Source: Iodobacter ciconiae
GTDB lineage: Bacteria > Pseudomonadota > Gammaproteobacteria > Burkholderiales > Chitinibacteraceae
Assembly (NCBI RefSeq): GCF_003952345.1
Contig: NZ_CP034433.1
Span: forward strand, 1,736,001 to 1,800,000
Reading direction: 5' to 3'
DNA length: 64,000 nt
Both the position numbers and the translations under genes were made by a program. The notes below the pieces were generated by a model. It worked only from the letters and a program-made list of their open reading frames with translations, was not told the origin of the DNA and searched no databases. Positions 48,551 through 59,803 of the stretch are shown here, one piece after another. Each line of letters begins with the position of its first letter. Within the stretch, counting starts at the first letter, position 1.

Positions 48551-49645
48551 TTGAACGGGCAGCGGTTATTTTTAGGTTTAATGACAGGCACCAGTCTGGA
48601 TGGTATTGATGTGGCCCTGGTCGATTTTGCTGGCTCATCCCCGCGTTTAATTGCCGCACAGGGCACACCATTAAGCGATGATCTGCGTAGCCAGTTACTC
48701 GCCCTTCAATTGCCGCAGCCAAACGAGCTGCATCTGGCCCAGTTAGCCGCCAACGTACATTCTGATGCCTGTGCCGACGCGATTCATGCTCTGTTGGCAC
48801 AAGCAGGCTACGCTGCCAGCGATATCGAAGCCATCGGCAACCACGGACAAACTATTCGCCACCGCCCGGAGTGCGGCTATACACTGCAAATTGGCAACCA
48901 TGCCCGCCTGGCTGAAAAAACAGGTATTAGCGTAGTTGGAGACTTCAGATCGCGCGATGTCGCCGCAGGCGGACAAGGTGCGCCTCTGGTACCCGCATTT
49001 CATCAGGCCCTATTTGCCAGCCCCACAGAAAGGCGGGCTTTGCTTAATATCGGTGGCATTGCCAATGTTTCCTTACTGATTCCTCAGGAAAATACCTGTG
49101 GCTTTGATACCGGGCCAGGCAATGTACTGATGGACCTGTGGATTAACCAGCAGCAAGGCCTGCGTTACGATAAAGACGGCAACTGGGCTGCAAGCGGGCA
49201 GGTCTTACCCGATTTACTCACCCGTTTTTTGCAAGACGGCTACTTTGCCCAGGCCGCCCCCAAAAGCACGGGCAGAGACTTATTTCATCAAGACTGGCTG
49301 AATGGGCATCTTGCCCATCGCAGCGATTCACCTGCAGATGTGCAAGCCACACTCTGCGCCCTGAGCGCCCGCAGCATTGCCGATACGCTGCGAGCACAAA
49401 AAATAGACACACTTTATGTCTGTGGCGGCGGCGCACATAATAAAACATTAATGCACATGCTTGCCATTGAGCTTCCCGCCTCCCACATCACGACTACCGA
49501 AGCACTGGGAGTTGCACCTGACTGGATGGAAACCTACGCCTTTGCCTGGCTGGCAAAATGCTGCATAGACCGCAGTCCGGCAAATCTGCCCACTGTTACC
49601 GGCGCCCGGGGGCTGCGTGTGCTGGGCGCAATTTGGCCCGTATAA
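48551..49645 (+). CDS. anmK: Anhydro-N-acetylmuramic acid kinase
   Basis: Cytosolic step of peptidoglycan recycling: phosphorylates and opens anhydroMurNAc to MurNAc-6-phosphate. The 364-residue protein has LGLMTGTSLDGIDVALVDF (phosphate-binding MSGTS-type loop), IGNHGQTIRH, VGDFRSRDVAAGGQGAPLVPAFH, LNIGGIANVSLL, GFDTGPGNVLMD, PKSTGRDLF and CGGGAHNKTLM. The only start giving the conserved N-terminus is TTG at 48551, with GAGAGA about nine bases before; the next in-frame ATG would cut into the ATP loop. It follows an M23 peptidase gene, a sensible wall-turnover pairing. Confidence 0.95.
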   Translation: MNGQRLFLGLMTGTSLDGIDVALVDFAGSSPRLIAAQGTPLSDDLRSQLLALQLPQPNELHLAQLAANVHSDACADAIHALLAQAGYAASDIEAIGNHGQTIRHRPECGYTLQIGNHARLAEKTGISVVGDFRSRDVAAGGQGAPLVPAFHQALFASPTERRALLNIGGIANVSLLIPQENTCGFDTGPGNVLMDLWINQQQGLRYDKDGNWAASGQVLPDLLTRFLQDGYFAQAAPKSTGRDLFHQDWLNGHLAHRSDSPADVQATLCALSARSIADTLRAQKIDTLYVCGGGAHNKTLMHMLAIELPASHITTTEALGVAPDWMETYAFAWLAKCCIDRSPANLPTVTGARGLRVLGAIWPV

Positions 49646-49814
49646 GCACAACACCCCACCCTCAGCCATTCAAGGCTTTAATGAGCGCCTTACAGACTTT
49701 GCTCCGTTAAAATGGGTTGAAAATGCCAGATTAAAACGCCAGGCAAAAAAAGCCGTTCTATATGGCGCCCTTCTCGGTTAGACTTGGGCGCAATTCCCTG
49801 CGGATAAGATTTTT

Positions 49815-51695
49815 ATGCATCAGACAAACCAATTCGATCTTCTTAAGTCCCGTCGTTTTCTGCCCTTGTTTATAACTCAATCACTAGGCGCATTTAATGA
49901 CAATCTGTTTAAAAATGCACTCTTAGTCATGATCACCTTTCATGGCCTATCTGCAGCAGGACTAAGTGCCAATGCACTTGTTAATGCTGCTGCCGGGATA
50001 TTTATCCTGCCCTTTTTTTTATTCTCATCATTTGCAGGGCAATTAGCAGAAAAATACGATAAAGCCCGTGTTGCTCAATGGGTGAAACTGCTTGAAATCG
50101 TTATTATGCTGGCTGCAGGTATTGGCTTCTGGCAAAAAGACGCTGTTATTTTAATGAGCTGCCTATTTATGATGGGTGTGCATTCCGCACTTTTTGGCCC
50201 ATTAAAATATTCTATATTGCCGCAATATTTAAAAGACCAAGAATTATTAGGCGGCAACGGCCTGATTGAAATGGGGACATTTGTCGCCATTCTTCTGGGG
50301 CAAATAGCCGGTACGATCATTATCCAACACCAGCCACATGGTGAATCTTTAATTATCTGGGCCTGCCTTGCTGTAGCTATTTTAGGCTGGATCAGCAGCC
50401 GGAGCATGCCTGCGGCGCCTGCACCGGTAAAAGACCTTAAAATCAACTGGAACGTATTTTCTGAAACATGGCAAATTATTAAACATGTAAAAGAAAATAA
50501 AACTGTATTTAACAGTCTGTTGGGCATTTCGTGGTTCTGGTTTTTTGGTGCGGTGTATTTAACACAGCTACCCAGCCTGTCTAAAAATATTTTAGGCGGA
50601 GATGCTTCAGTCTACACCCTGCTTGTTGCACTTTTTTCAATCGGGGTGGGCTTAGGCTCTGTACTCTGTGAAAAACTTTCCGGGCGCAAAGTTGAATTAG
50701 GTTTAGTACCTTTTGGCTCTCTGGGCTTGTCATTTTTTGGAATTGATCTCTTTTTTGCTATAGGGCAGCCTGCAAGCGCCCACTACTCACTATCAGAGTT
50801 TATTAGCCTGGCCTCACATTGGCGCATTATGGCCGATATCGGCTTTATGGGAGTGTTTGGTGGCCTGTTTATTGTCCCACTCTATGCGCTGGTACAAATC
50901 CGGACCGAAAAAGAATTTACCTCACGGGCAATTGCTGCGAATAATATTTTAAACTCACTCTTTATGGTTATTGCAGCGGGAATCAGTATTACCCTTCTTA
51001 ACAGCGGTATTTCTATTCGCGGCTTATTATTAATTGTTGCCCTGATGAATATCGGCGTATCTATTTATATCTATACGCTGATACCAGAATTTATGATGCG
51101 GTTTCTGGTATGGATCATGACCCATACGCTTTATCGGGTACGCCATCAAGGTTTAGATAACATTCCGGAAACAGGCCCGTGCGTTTTAGTCTGTAATCAT
51201 GTGAGCTTTATGGATGCCATGATTATTGCCGGGGCAATCCGCCGTCCTGTTCGCTTTGTAATGGATCACCGGATTTTTAAAATCCCTGTGCTTAATTTTA
51301 TATTCCGCACAGCCGGTGCTATCCCTATTGCACCTATGCGTGAAGATCCGAACATGAAAGAGCAGGCTTTTAATAAAGTAGCCGAATATTTAAATGATGG
51401 CGAGATTATTTGCATCTTTCCAGAAGGAAAAATCACCCATACCGGTGAAATTAATACCTTTAAACCCGGCATTGATGAAATTATTAAGCGCACTCCCGTA
51501 CCGGTAGTTCCAATTGCCCTGCAGGGCTTGTGGGGCAGTTTTTTTAGCCGCAAAGATGGTGCAGCAATGATGAAAATGCCACGCAGTATTTGGGCCAAAA
51601 TCGGCTTTACAGTGGGTGAACCCATTCCTGCAAAATTGGCAAGCCGCCAGTCTTTAGAAAAACAAGTCCGTGCATTGCGCGCTGACTGGAAATAA
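49815..51695 (+). CDS. Fusion of LplT-like MFS transporter and PlsC-type acyltransferase
   Basis: A 626-residue inner-membrane protein probably used for lysophospholipid import and re-acylation. Residues 1-430 form a twelve-helix MFS module of the LplT type (SLGAFNDNLFKNAL near the start, GPLKYSILPQYL). Residues about 435-626 form a PlsC domain with the HX4D motif (His462, Asp467 in CNHVSFMDAM), FPEGKITHTGEI and PVVPIALQGLWGSFFSR. The acyl-ACP synthetase domain found after these two in longer relatives is absent; two-domain versions exist, so this is not a truncation. A terminator follows at once. Confidence 0.9.
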   Translation: MHQTNQFDLLKSRRFLPLFITQSLGAFNDNLFKNALLVMITFHGLSAAGLSANALVNAAAGIFILPFFLFSSFAGQLAEKYDKARVAQWVKLLEIVIMLAAGIGFWQKDAVILMSCLFMMGVHSALFGPLKYSILPQYLKDQELLGGNGLIEMGTFVAILLGQIAGTIIIQHQPHGESLIIWACLAVAILGWISSRSMPAAPAPVKDLKINWNVFSETWQIIKHVKENKTVFNSLLGISWFWFFGAVYLTQLPSLSKNILGGDASVYTLLVALFSIGVGLGSVLCEKLSGRKVELGLVPFGSLGLSFFGIDLFFAIGQPASAHYSLSEFISLASHWRIMADIGFMGVFGGLFIVPLYALVQIRTEKEFTSRAIAANNILNSLFMVIAAGISITLLNSGISIRGLLLIVALMNIGVSIYIYTLIPEFMMRFLVWIMTHTLYRVRHQGLDNIPETGPCVLVCNHVSFMDAMIIAGAIRRPVRFVMDHRIFKIPVLNFIFRTAGAIPIAPMREDPNMKEQAFNKVAEYLNDGEIICIFPEGKITHTGEINTFKPGIDEIIKRTPVPVVPIALQGLWGSFFSRKDGAAMMKMPRSIWAKIGFTVGEPIPAKLASRQSLEKQVRALRADWK

Positions 51696-51696
51696 A

Positions 51697-51731
51697 AAAA
51701 GCAGCCAGAGTTATAAACTCTGGCTGCTTTT
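51697..51731. terminator. Bidirectional intrinsic terminator
   Basis: AAAAGCAGCCAGAGTT (51697-51712), loop ATA, AACTCTGGCTGCTTTT (51716-51731): a perfect 16-bp stem between the convergent acyltransferase fusion and the 568-residue protein gene. Confidence 0.95.
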
Positions 51732-51743
51732 AAAAAATAAACT

Positions 51744-53450
51744 CTATTCCTGACTAATTACAAATACCGTCACCCAAACCCAGTCCACCCCTTTTTCAAT
51801 AACGGCCCCCAGGCGAACCATAAAGACCCGTTCACGCGCCTGAACACGATAAATTTTATCTGTTCCATAATCAGCAGAGTGCAAAATCAGCGTATTTACA
51901 TTTTTACCATCCATTTGATGCGGCAAATATAAAGCGCTGCGCACATCGGGCAAATCTACCACACCAAGCGAAGCATTTGCTGCCAAAGAAATTTGCTCGC
52001 GCCGATTTTCTTTTTCTAGATATAAATTAACGGCAATAGGCGTTAATGCCAATGACTGAATACCCACATAAACTTCATCGTCCCCCAAACGGTTTAAACG
52101 ACGAATAACACCCAGATGCCAGTTTTCATTGCGTCCCAGACGGTTGGCCAGCAATAAGCCGGGCCTGACCCACTCATTTTCAGAGAGATGCACAACCGCA
52201 CCATAGCCCCCTACACTTTCATTTTCTACACTCCAGACCTGCCAGTCCTGCTGCCTATTCTCTAGTATTTTGGAGTAGCCTCCTTTTTCTTTTATGCGGG
52301 TAGAAACAAAACCGTAAAGACGCATATCCATAACTTCATCATAATCACCTTTGCCACGATCATCTCCCAGACCTCTGCGTGTGTTTTTATCATTATCTGC
52401 ACGCACATGGGTAATAATCGAATCAAGACCGGAAATGATATCGGCAATTTTTGCAACTTTTTTACGCTCGCTTCTTTGCACTACACTATTACGAATACTC
52501 ATCGACCAGAAAAGATCAAGATGTTTGAGTAATTCAACCGCGAGGGGGGCAGGACACTCTTTACCCATACCCAAATCACGCGGAGTAGCCCCATTGTCCA
52601 GCCGACGCAAAACATCTTCCAATTCGCGCATTAAATCATGCAAGCTCCAGTAGCGAAATGGCTCACCCTCACTTTCTGCCTGAATTTTTTGCACGCCTTC
52701 AGCCGCTTGCAAATTCACACATAAATGGTAGCGTCCCTCCTGAAATTTACGTGATAACTGAATTAATTTAGACCATTGATTAAGCCAATAATCTACCCAA
52801 TCAATTTGCCTTACTGATAAATTATTATTAGACAGAGAGCCCAGCATCAGCATCTGAATATATTCATCAGCGCACGAGGTCACTTCATTTAAATGGGATG
52901 GATACAAAGGAAATGGATTACTGTCACACCCTTCTATTTCAGAAATACGATAAAGCTGATGCGATAAAGTCCATAGCTTAGGAGGCACTTTCTCAAAACG
53001 AAAATAATGCCATTTAGCTTGAATAGACAAATAATGCAAACTACGTGCCAATACTTTGGGCATCAATAAAGCTAATTCAGCTTTTTTGCTACCCTCCATT
53101 TCTGACTGAACAAATAGCTGGTATACCGAAGACATATCCGCCGCAAAACTGGTAATCTGTTTCCACAACCGGCTTTCAATATCTTTAGACATCCGCGGGT
53201 TAACGATATATTGGTAACACACTGCTTCATACGAAGACTGAACTGCATCATCAATCAACAATAAAGCCTGCAGGCTATCTAAAGTCGCAACCCGTCCTTC
53301 ACTCATAAAAGCAGTGATTGCCGCATGAATTTTTAACTGCTGAGACTGCGTATCAGTTTCCTGCAGGCGCTTGCACCACGCTGTAGCTGCTTTCGCATTT
53401 ACAAATGGCGATTTATCCTTAGAAAAAATAGCACTGAAAATATTATGCAT
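51744..53450 (-). CDS. Unrecognised 568-residue protein with PilZ-like C-terminal part
   Basis: I cannot assign this to a named protein. There is no signal peptide or membrane segment, so it is probably cytoplasmic. Residues 1-350 look all-helical and have no motif I know (MSKDIESRLWKQITSFAADM, WHYFRFEKVPPKLW). From about residue 375 the character changes to beta: WQVWSVENESVGGYGAVVHLSE (NESVGG at 410-415) and NWHLGVIRRLNRLGDDEVYVGIQSLAL (446-469). These resemble the N/DxSxxG motif and the following strand pair of PilZ-type c-di-GMP receptors, but the arginine motif expected upstream is not clear (RGLGDDRGKG and RLYGFVSTR are candidates). It lies 11 bases after a SpoIIAA-like gene and forms a two-gene operon. 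Confidence 0.6.
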   Translation of the reverse strand: MHNIFSAIFSKDKSPFVNAKAATAWCKRLQETDTQSQQLKIHAAITAFMSEGRVATLDSLQALLLIDDAVQSSYEAVCYQYIVNPRMSKDIESRLWKQITSFAADMSSVYQLFVQSEMEGSKKAELALLMPKVLARSLHYLSIQAKWHYFRFEKVPPKLWTLSHQLYRISEIEGCDSNPFPLYPSHLNEVTSCADEYIQMLMLGSLSNNNLSVRQIDWVDYWLNQWSKLIQLSRKFQEGRYHLCVNLQAAEGVQKIQAESEGEPFRYWSLHDLMRELEDVLRRLDNGATPRDLGMGKECPAPLAVELLKHLDLFWSMSIRNSVVQRSERKKVAKIADIISGLDSIITHVRADNDKNTRRGLGDDRGKGDYDEVMDMRLYGFVSTRIKEKGGYSKILENRQQDWQVWSVENESVGGYGAVVHLSENEWVRPGLLLANRLGRNENWHLGVIRRLNRLGDDEVYVGIQSLALTPIAVNLYLEKENRREQISLAANASLGVVDLPDVRSALYLPHQMDGKNVNTLILHSADYGTDKIYRVQARERVFMVRLGAVIEKGVDWVWVTVFVISQE

Positions 53451-53461
53451 AAAATCGCCTA

Positions 53462-53836
53462 TCAGGCATTAGTTACCCCATTGGGATCGGATTCTTCCAT
53501 TAGCCAGGTTCTGGCATCATCGCTTTCAGTAAACAAACCAATCTCTGCATCCGTAAATAAACGGCTCATCCATGCCGACCAGGTCACCCATTGATCAGAG
53601 CTCACCACAGCCACTCTCTGAAATTTTTGCCCATGCTCACGGATAAATTTAATTTCTTCCCAAGCCATGTCAAGCGTATAGCTCAGCATTTCATGTAAAT
53701 CAAATAGCAATGCAACGGGGCCATAAAATTCAGACTGATAAAGAACTGCTTGCTCAAATTCGCGATAATCCTGCAAGGTAAACGCACCAAAAACCATGAT
53801 CTGAATATAATCATTTTCATGTGAAATGCTAATCAT
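53462..53836 (-). CDS. SpoIIAA-like (STAS-related) protein
   Basis: A 124-residue soluble protein of the SpoIIAA-like family (STAS-related fold): MISISHENDYIQIMVFGAFTLQDYREFEQAV, then VALLFDLHEMLSYTLDMAWEEIKFIREHGQKFQRVAVVSSDQW, which is the usual family pattern. Family members have lipid- or nucleotide-binding proposals but no settled function. ATG at 53836 has AGGGGG six bases upstream; a GTG one codon earlier is possible. First gene of a two-gene unit with the PilZ-like protein. Confidence 0.8.
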   Translation of the reverse strand: MISISHENDYIQIMVFGAFTLQDYREFEQAVLYQSEFYGPVALLFDLHEMLSYTLDMAWEEIKFIREHGQKFQRVAVVSSDQWVTWSAWMSRLFTDAEIGLFTESDDARTWLMEESDPNGVTNA

Positions 53837-54156
53837 CACGAGCCCCCTGGAAGAAAACTTACGAATACATATTTTTTTAAATAATAGCCTCAGCCCAGTT
53901 TACTGAGCTCGCCCCTACTTAAACAAGCGCTTACATTTATATGTAATTATTTATATCATCTATTGAAAAATTTACCTGTTTTTATTATTCATTAATTCTT
54001 GCCAATAGCATTTATCAATGCATAAACAATTCAAAAAAATCATTACAAATCAATCATCTTTAACCACAGACAATAGATTATATTCATTATAATAAATCAA
54101 CAATAAAATCCAAACCTGCAAGACCTAGGTACCACACACAGATATACAGCCATGGC
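53837..54156. other. A/T-rich intergenic region
   Basis: About 320 bases, markedly richer in A and T than the surroundings, between the recO 3' end and the SpoIIAA-like gene, both on the minus strand. It presumably holds the promoter of the two-gene unit. I see no clear terminator after recO and no gene. Confidence 0.5.
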
Positions 54157-54876
54157 TTATAATTTTTGTAAATCAATCAATAATTGACGGGTACACAAAG
54201 AGCCCTCCCCCAAAAGAGCAGAAAACGCCTGCCTCATCAGTAATTTGCCCTGCACCGCAGCACTCATATAATCACCCTTAGCAAATGCCAACAATACTTC
54301 CCCGTCATACTGAGGATAATTTTCCCGAACAGGAATAATGCCTTCTGTGGGATCAAAACTATACCGACGCCCGGCCTCAATAGGCTGGCCAGTGCAATGC
54401 AACCAGTCCACCCCATAGCCTATTTCATCAAGCAAGATGCGCTCAAACTCCCGTAATACCGGCTCTACACCCAGACCATCAGCAGGTAGCACAGAAAGTG
54501 CCCTGACTGCCTCAAAGTAGCTGGCAAAAAGCATAGGCTGGGGCTCATCACGAGGCAAAAGACGTAAAAGTAATTCATTGAGATAAAAACCGCAGAGTAG
54601 CGGCAAACCATGCAACTGTGGAATCCCTCCCTGCCAGTCAGCCGAATGCAACGTTTTTAGCTCGCCCGCACCAAACCAGGACAAAAGCACCGGCTGAAAG
54701 CCAAGTAAAATGCTGCGCAGCTGCGAGCCAGGGCGCTGAGCGCCACGAGCAACCATCATGACACGGCCATGATCCCGGCTAAACACATCAAGCAAGCGGC
54801 TGGTTTCTTTATACGGATACTGATGCAGTACAAAAGCGGCCTGAGTGTCAATGCGTTGCTTAGGTCTTGCTGCCAC
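54157..54876 (-). CDS. recO: DNA repair protein RecO
   Basis: Recombination mediator that loads RecA on gaps with RecR. The 239 residues have the OB-fold N-terminus AFVLHQYPYKETSRLLDVFSRDHGRVMMVARGAQRPGSQLRS, then ELKTLHSADW, LCGFYLNELLLRLLPRDEP and a C-terminal helical part. No zinc-type Cys cluster, as in other proteobacterial RecO. GTG start, six bases after the era stop; there is no upstream in-frame ATG. Last gene of the lepA-lepB-rnc-era-recO series. Confidence 0.95.
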   Translation of the reverse strand: MAARPKQRIDTQAAFVLHQYPYKETSRLLDVFSRDHGRVMMVARGAQRPGSQLRSILLGFQPVLLSWFGAGELKTLHSADWQGGIPQLHGLPLLCGFYLNELLLRLLPRDEPQPMLFASYFEAVRALSVLPADGLGVEPVLREFERILLDEIGYGVDWLHCTGQPIEAGRRYSFDPTEGIIPVRENYPQYDGEVLLAFAKGDYMSAAVQGKLLMRQAFSALLGEGSLCTRQLLIDLQKL

Positions 54877-54882
54877 CGTATT

Positions 54883-55809
54883 TTATTCGTAGCCGTACTG
54901 ACGAACGAGGCGTGTGTCATCCGCCCAGCCACTTTTCACTTTAACCCAGACTTCCAGAAATACCTTGGCATCAAAGAGTTTCTCCATATCCTGACGGGCT
55001 TCGGTGGCGATGCGCTTTAGCTTTTCGCCATTCTGGCCGATCAGCATAGCTTTCTGTCCGTCCCGATCAACTAAAACAGCAGCATGGATGCGGCGTAATT
55101 CGCGCCCTTCACGGGTTTCGCCATCTTCGAACTTTTCAATTTCTACAGTCATGGAATACGGCAGCTCTTCTCCCATGAGGCGAAAAATCTTTTCGCGAAT
55201 GATTTCTGCCGCCAAAAAACGCTCATTACGATCAGTCACCTGATCTACATCGTATAAGGGCACAGACTTTGGCAAGAGCGGTTCAACCACTTTTAGCAAT
55301 ACATCAATGCTTAGATTTTTTTGCGCAGAAATAGGCACAATGGCATGAAATTTAAAACGCTCATTCATCGCTTCAATAAACGGGAACATTTCATTTTTGT
55401 CTTTCAGCTCATCAATCTTGTTGAGCACCAAAAGTACAGGACGATTATCCGGCAGCAGCTTTAAGACTTCTTCATCTGCAGCACTAAAATAACCCGCTTC
55501 AATCACATACAAAATCACATCCACATCTGCCAGCGTACTGGTTACGCTGCGATTCATAGCCTGATTCAAAGCATTCTGGTATTTGGTTTGAAAACCGGGC
55601 GTATCAACAAACACAAATTGAGCCGTTTCCGAGCTATGCACACCCGTAATGCGGTGGCGTGTCGTCTGCGCTTTGCGTGAAGTAATGCTGATTTTTTGTC
55701 CAATCAATTGATTGAGCAGAGTCGATTTACCCACATTAGGGCGCCCCACAATGGCCACGAAACCACAGCGAAAATCGTCCGCTTCATTTGGAAGTTCTAT
55801 CTCGCTCAT
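54883..55809 (-). CDS. era: GTPase Era
   Basis: Ribosome-associated GTPase needed for 16S rRNA maturation and 30S assembly. The 308 residues show G1 [11 protein letters not shown]2 region [10 protein letters not shown]3 DTPGF, G4 NKID, and the KH domain with ILIGQ-type motif [18 protein letters not shown] and the C-terminal [20 protein letters not shown]. It overlaps rnc by ATGA, the usual coupling of these two genes. Confidence 0.98.
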   Translation of the reverse strand: MSEIELPNEADDFRCGFVAIVGRPNVGKSTLLNQLIGQKISITSRKAQTTRHRITGVHSSETAQFVFVDTPGFQTKYQNALNQAMNRSVTSTLADVDVILYVIEAGYFSAADEEVLKLLPDNRPVLLVLNKIDELKDKNEMFPFIEAMNERFKFHAIVPISAQKNLSIDVLLKVVEPLLPKSVPLYDVDQVTDRNERFLAAEIIREKIFRLMGEELPYSMTVEIEKFEDGETREGRELRRIHAAVLVDRDGQKAMLIGQNGEKLKRIATEARQDMEKLFDAKVFLEVWVKVKSGWADDTRLVRQYGYE

Positions 55810-56570
55810 ATACGTTTACCTTTTGCTGCCAATTTGGCAGCGTGTTTACTTTTTAACGGGGCGTTATCCGATTTATGTTTACCGGGAAACTGCTCCCTTA
55901 GCGTGACAAGTGCGGATTCGGCAGCTAATTGCTCCGCAGCACGGCGGCTCGTGCCGACTCCTTTAGTGAGTAATTTAGCCTCAGCAATAGAGCAACTCAC
56001 TTCAAAAATCTGATCTGGCGATTCACCATCCTGCCTGAGGATAGTGTACGCCGGTAGCATATAGCGACGCGCCTGCAGCCACTCTTGCAAACTGGTTTTA
56101 GCGTCTTTTGCACCCAATAGCGGATCAATGGCCGCAATTCTTGTCGCAAACAATGCATTAACGACCGTATCAACGGCGTCAAAACCACCATCAAGCCAGA
56201 TTGCCCCAAAAATAGCTTCCAGGGCATCGGCAAGAATCGAGGGGCGGCGGTGGCCACCACTTTTTAACTCACCCTCGCCTAACCAGATAAAATCGCCCAA
56301 GTTCAGCTCGCTGGCGATGCTTGCCAAAGCCTCCTGACGCACTAAACTGGCACGTAAGCGGGATAAATCCCCTTCAGGCAGCTTAGGAAAAGTCAAAAAT
56401 AAAGCCCGGGCAATCAGCGAATTTAAAATCCCATCGCCAATAAACTCCAGGCGCTCATTATGCGTAGAAGAAAAACTGCGATGGGTTAAAGCCTGCTTAA
56501 AGAGTCCGGGCTCTTTAAAAGAATAAGAGAGCACCTTTAACAGGCGCTCCGAAGGAAGAACAACACTCAC
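55806..56570 (-). CDS. rnc: Ribonuclease III
   Basis: Cleaves double-stranded RNA, including the 30S pre-rRNA. The 254 residues have the signature [13 protein letters not shown] (Glu42, Asp46), [18 protein letters not shown] with the other acidic metal ligands, and a C-terminal dsRBD ([17 protein letters not shown], ending [19 protein letters not shown]) plus a basic tail of about 25 residues longer than in E. coli. GTG start, close behind the DUF4845 stop, with a weak ribosome site. Confidence 0.97.
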   Translation of the reverse strand: MSVVLPSERLLKVLSYSFKEPGLFKQALTHRSFSSTHNERLEFIGDGILNSLIARALFLTFPKLPEGDLSRLRASLVRQEALASIASELNLGDFIWLGEGELKSGGHRRPSILADALEAIFGAIWLDGGFDAVDTVVNALFATRIAAIDPLLGAKDAKTSLQEWLQARRYMLPAYTILRQDGESPDQIFEVSCSIAEAKLLTKGVGTSRRAAEQLAAESALVTLREQFPGKHKSDNAPLKSKHAAKLAAKGKRI

Positions 56571-56572
56571 AA

Positions 56573-56947
56573 CTAATTACCCGCAGCTTGCTGCGCATTC
56601 GATTTTTTAATATCAAAAGCGAACAACAGGCTCATATTTCCTACCAGCGGAACAACCCGCTCGTAGCTTAAACTGACTGTCGTACTGCCAGCAGACTGGT
56701 TTACGTCTAATTCAGCAGCACTGATATCGCGAATATTATCAACCGCTGCCTGACGCATAAAACCCTCGCGAATTGCTGCAGGCGGCTGTACACCGTATTC
56801 CTTCACCGTACGCTCGATCGCTTTTTTTACCGTAAAAAATTCCAGATAGGTTGGTACAATTTTCAATGCTGTAATAGCAATAACGGAGCCTACAATGGCA
56901 AACATCAAAAAGGAACCGAAAGAGACTCCACGCTGACGATTAAACAT
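56573..56947 (-). CDS. DUF4845 membrane protein
   Basis: A 124-residue protein with an N-terminal segment resembling a type IV pilin-like or single-pass anchor (RQRGVSFGSFLMFAIVGSVIAITALKIVPTYLEF). A periplasmic domain follows (VKKAIERTVKEY, ISAAELDVNQ, VPLVGNMSLLFAFD). DUF4845 genes regularly sit between lepB and rnc in Beta- and Gammaproteobacteria. The function is unknown; the GVS and hydrophobic stretch have suggested pseudopilin-like processing, but that is inference. Confidence 0.88.
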   Translation of the reverse strand: MFNRQRGVSFGSFLMFAIVGSVIAITALKIVPTYLEFFTVKKAIERTVKEYGVQPPAAIREGFMRQAAVDNIRDISAAELDVNQSAGSTTVSLSYERVVPLVGNMSLLFAFDIKKSNAQQAAGN

Positions 56948-56958
56948 AATTTATTCCT

Positions 56959-57918
56959 TTAGCGAATCGGGGTACCAACGCGCCCCAGATCTTTAAAATT
57001 AAGCCAGATAAGAAAAGCTTTACCCACTACATATTTATCAGGCACAAAGCCCCAATAACGGCCATCGGCGCTATGGTCACGATTGTCACCCATCGTAAAG
57101 AAATGACCTTCAGGCACTTTGCAGCTAAAGCCTTCTTCGTCATAGCGGCAGTTTTCTCTATATGGAAAATCGCGAACTTCACCCAAATTAACCGAAGGCA
57201 CATCAGCCATGGCAAGTGTTGAATAATCGTGCGTGCCCAGCTTTTCATTAAACTGTTTGTTATTAACCAGATAGGTACCTTGCTCAACATACTCATGATC
57301 CGGCATATCAGTCGTTGGTACAGCCTGGCCATTCACGGTCAATTTCTTATTACGATATTCAACCGTATCCCCCGGCAAACCAATCACCCGCTTAATATAA
57401 TTGAGTGAAGGATTTTCCGGAAAATTAAACACCATCACATCACCATGCTCTGGCTTACCCACAGGAATCATCACATTATTAATAACCGGAGTGCGTAAAC
57501 CATAAGCAAATTTATTCACCAGAATAAAATCACCAACAACTAAACCGGGGCGCATTGAGCTTGATGGAATTTGAAACGGCTCCACCAGAAAAGAGCGCAG
57601 TACAAACACAGCCAGTAAAACAGGAAAGAAACCGCGACCATACTCAACCCAGTCAGAAACAGGCTTTTCACCCCGTTTCTTCGCCCAAACAAACCGGTCC
57701 AGCCCCCAGATGACTCCCGACACCAAAACAAAAATCAGCATCGCCGCTGAGATAGAGCAATATTGCACCAGCACAATAAACAGCCCCATCACCACACAAA
57801 GGTAGCCATATTGCACCAGGGAAGGCGGCTCACTCCCTTTACGCTCGTGCTTGGCACCGATGGCCACCAGGACCGGCCCTAAAATAACGAAAACAATTCC
57901 GAGAAACAACCAGTTCAT
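56959..57918 (-). CDS. lepB: Signal peptidase I
   Basis: Removes signal peptides from exported proteins on the outer face of the inner membrane. The 319 residues have helices at about 3-21 and 38-72, the catalytic Ser121 in IPSSSMRPGL, the catalytic Lys176 in NYIKRVIGLPGD, and the late box GDNRDHSADGRYWGFVP. It follows lepA by 24 bases, the conserved order. Confidence 0.98.
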   Translation of the reverse strand: MNWLFLGIVFVILGPVLVAIGAKHERKGSEPPSLVQYGYLCVVMGLFIVLVQYCSISAAMLIFVLVSGVIWGLDRFVWAKKRGEKPVSDWVEYGRGFFPVLLAVFVLRSFLVEPFQIPSSSMRPGLVVGDFILVNKFAYGLRTPVINNVMIPVGKPEHGDVMVFNFPENPSLNYIKRVIGLPGDTVEYRNKKLTVNGQAVPTTDMPDHEYVEQGTYLVNNKQFNEKLGTHDYSTLAMADVPSVNLGEVRDFPYRENCRYDEEGFSCKVPEGHFFTMGDNRDHSADGRYWGFVPDKYVVGKAFLIWLNFKDLGRVGTPIR

Positions 57919-57942
57919 CCGTTTTCCTTTTTTAGATACGTA

Positions 57943-59736
<1,794 letters not shown>

Positions 59737-59757
59737 TGGCCTGCCAGATATTTCACG

Positions 59758-59782
59758 AAAAAGGGGTACGCGATCGTACCCC
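59758..59782 (-). terminator. Intrinsic terminator-like hairpin just upstream of lepA
   Basis: Read on the minus strand: GGGGTACG (59782-59775), loop ATCG, CGTACCCC (59770-59763), then five T (59762-59758). A perfect 8-bp GC-rich stem plus T run. It lies between the glutaredoxin gene and lepA, ending only 21 bases before the lepA ATG. Confidence 0.85.
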
Positions 59783-59803
59783 AAATATTAATTTGCACCG
59801 ATT

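Noticed and set aside
49815..51695. Possible truncation of an Aas-like three-domain protein
   Set aside because: The two-domain transporter-acyltransferase form is a known stable architecture and the gene ends cleanly at a strong terminator.
59737..59784. N-terminal extension of lepA from a TTG at 59784
   Set aside because: It would run through a terminator-like hairpin, and the ATG at 59736 gives the exact family N-terminus and length.
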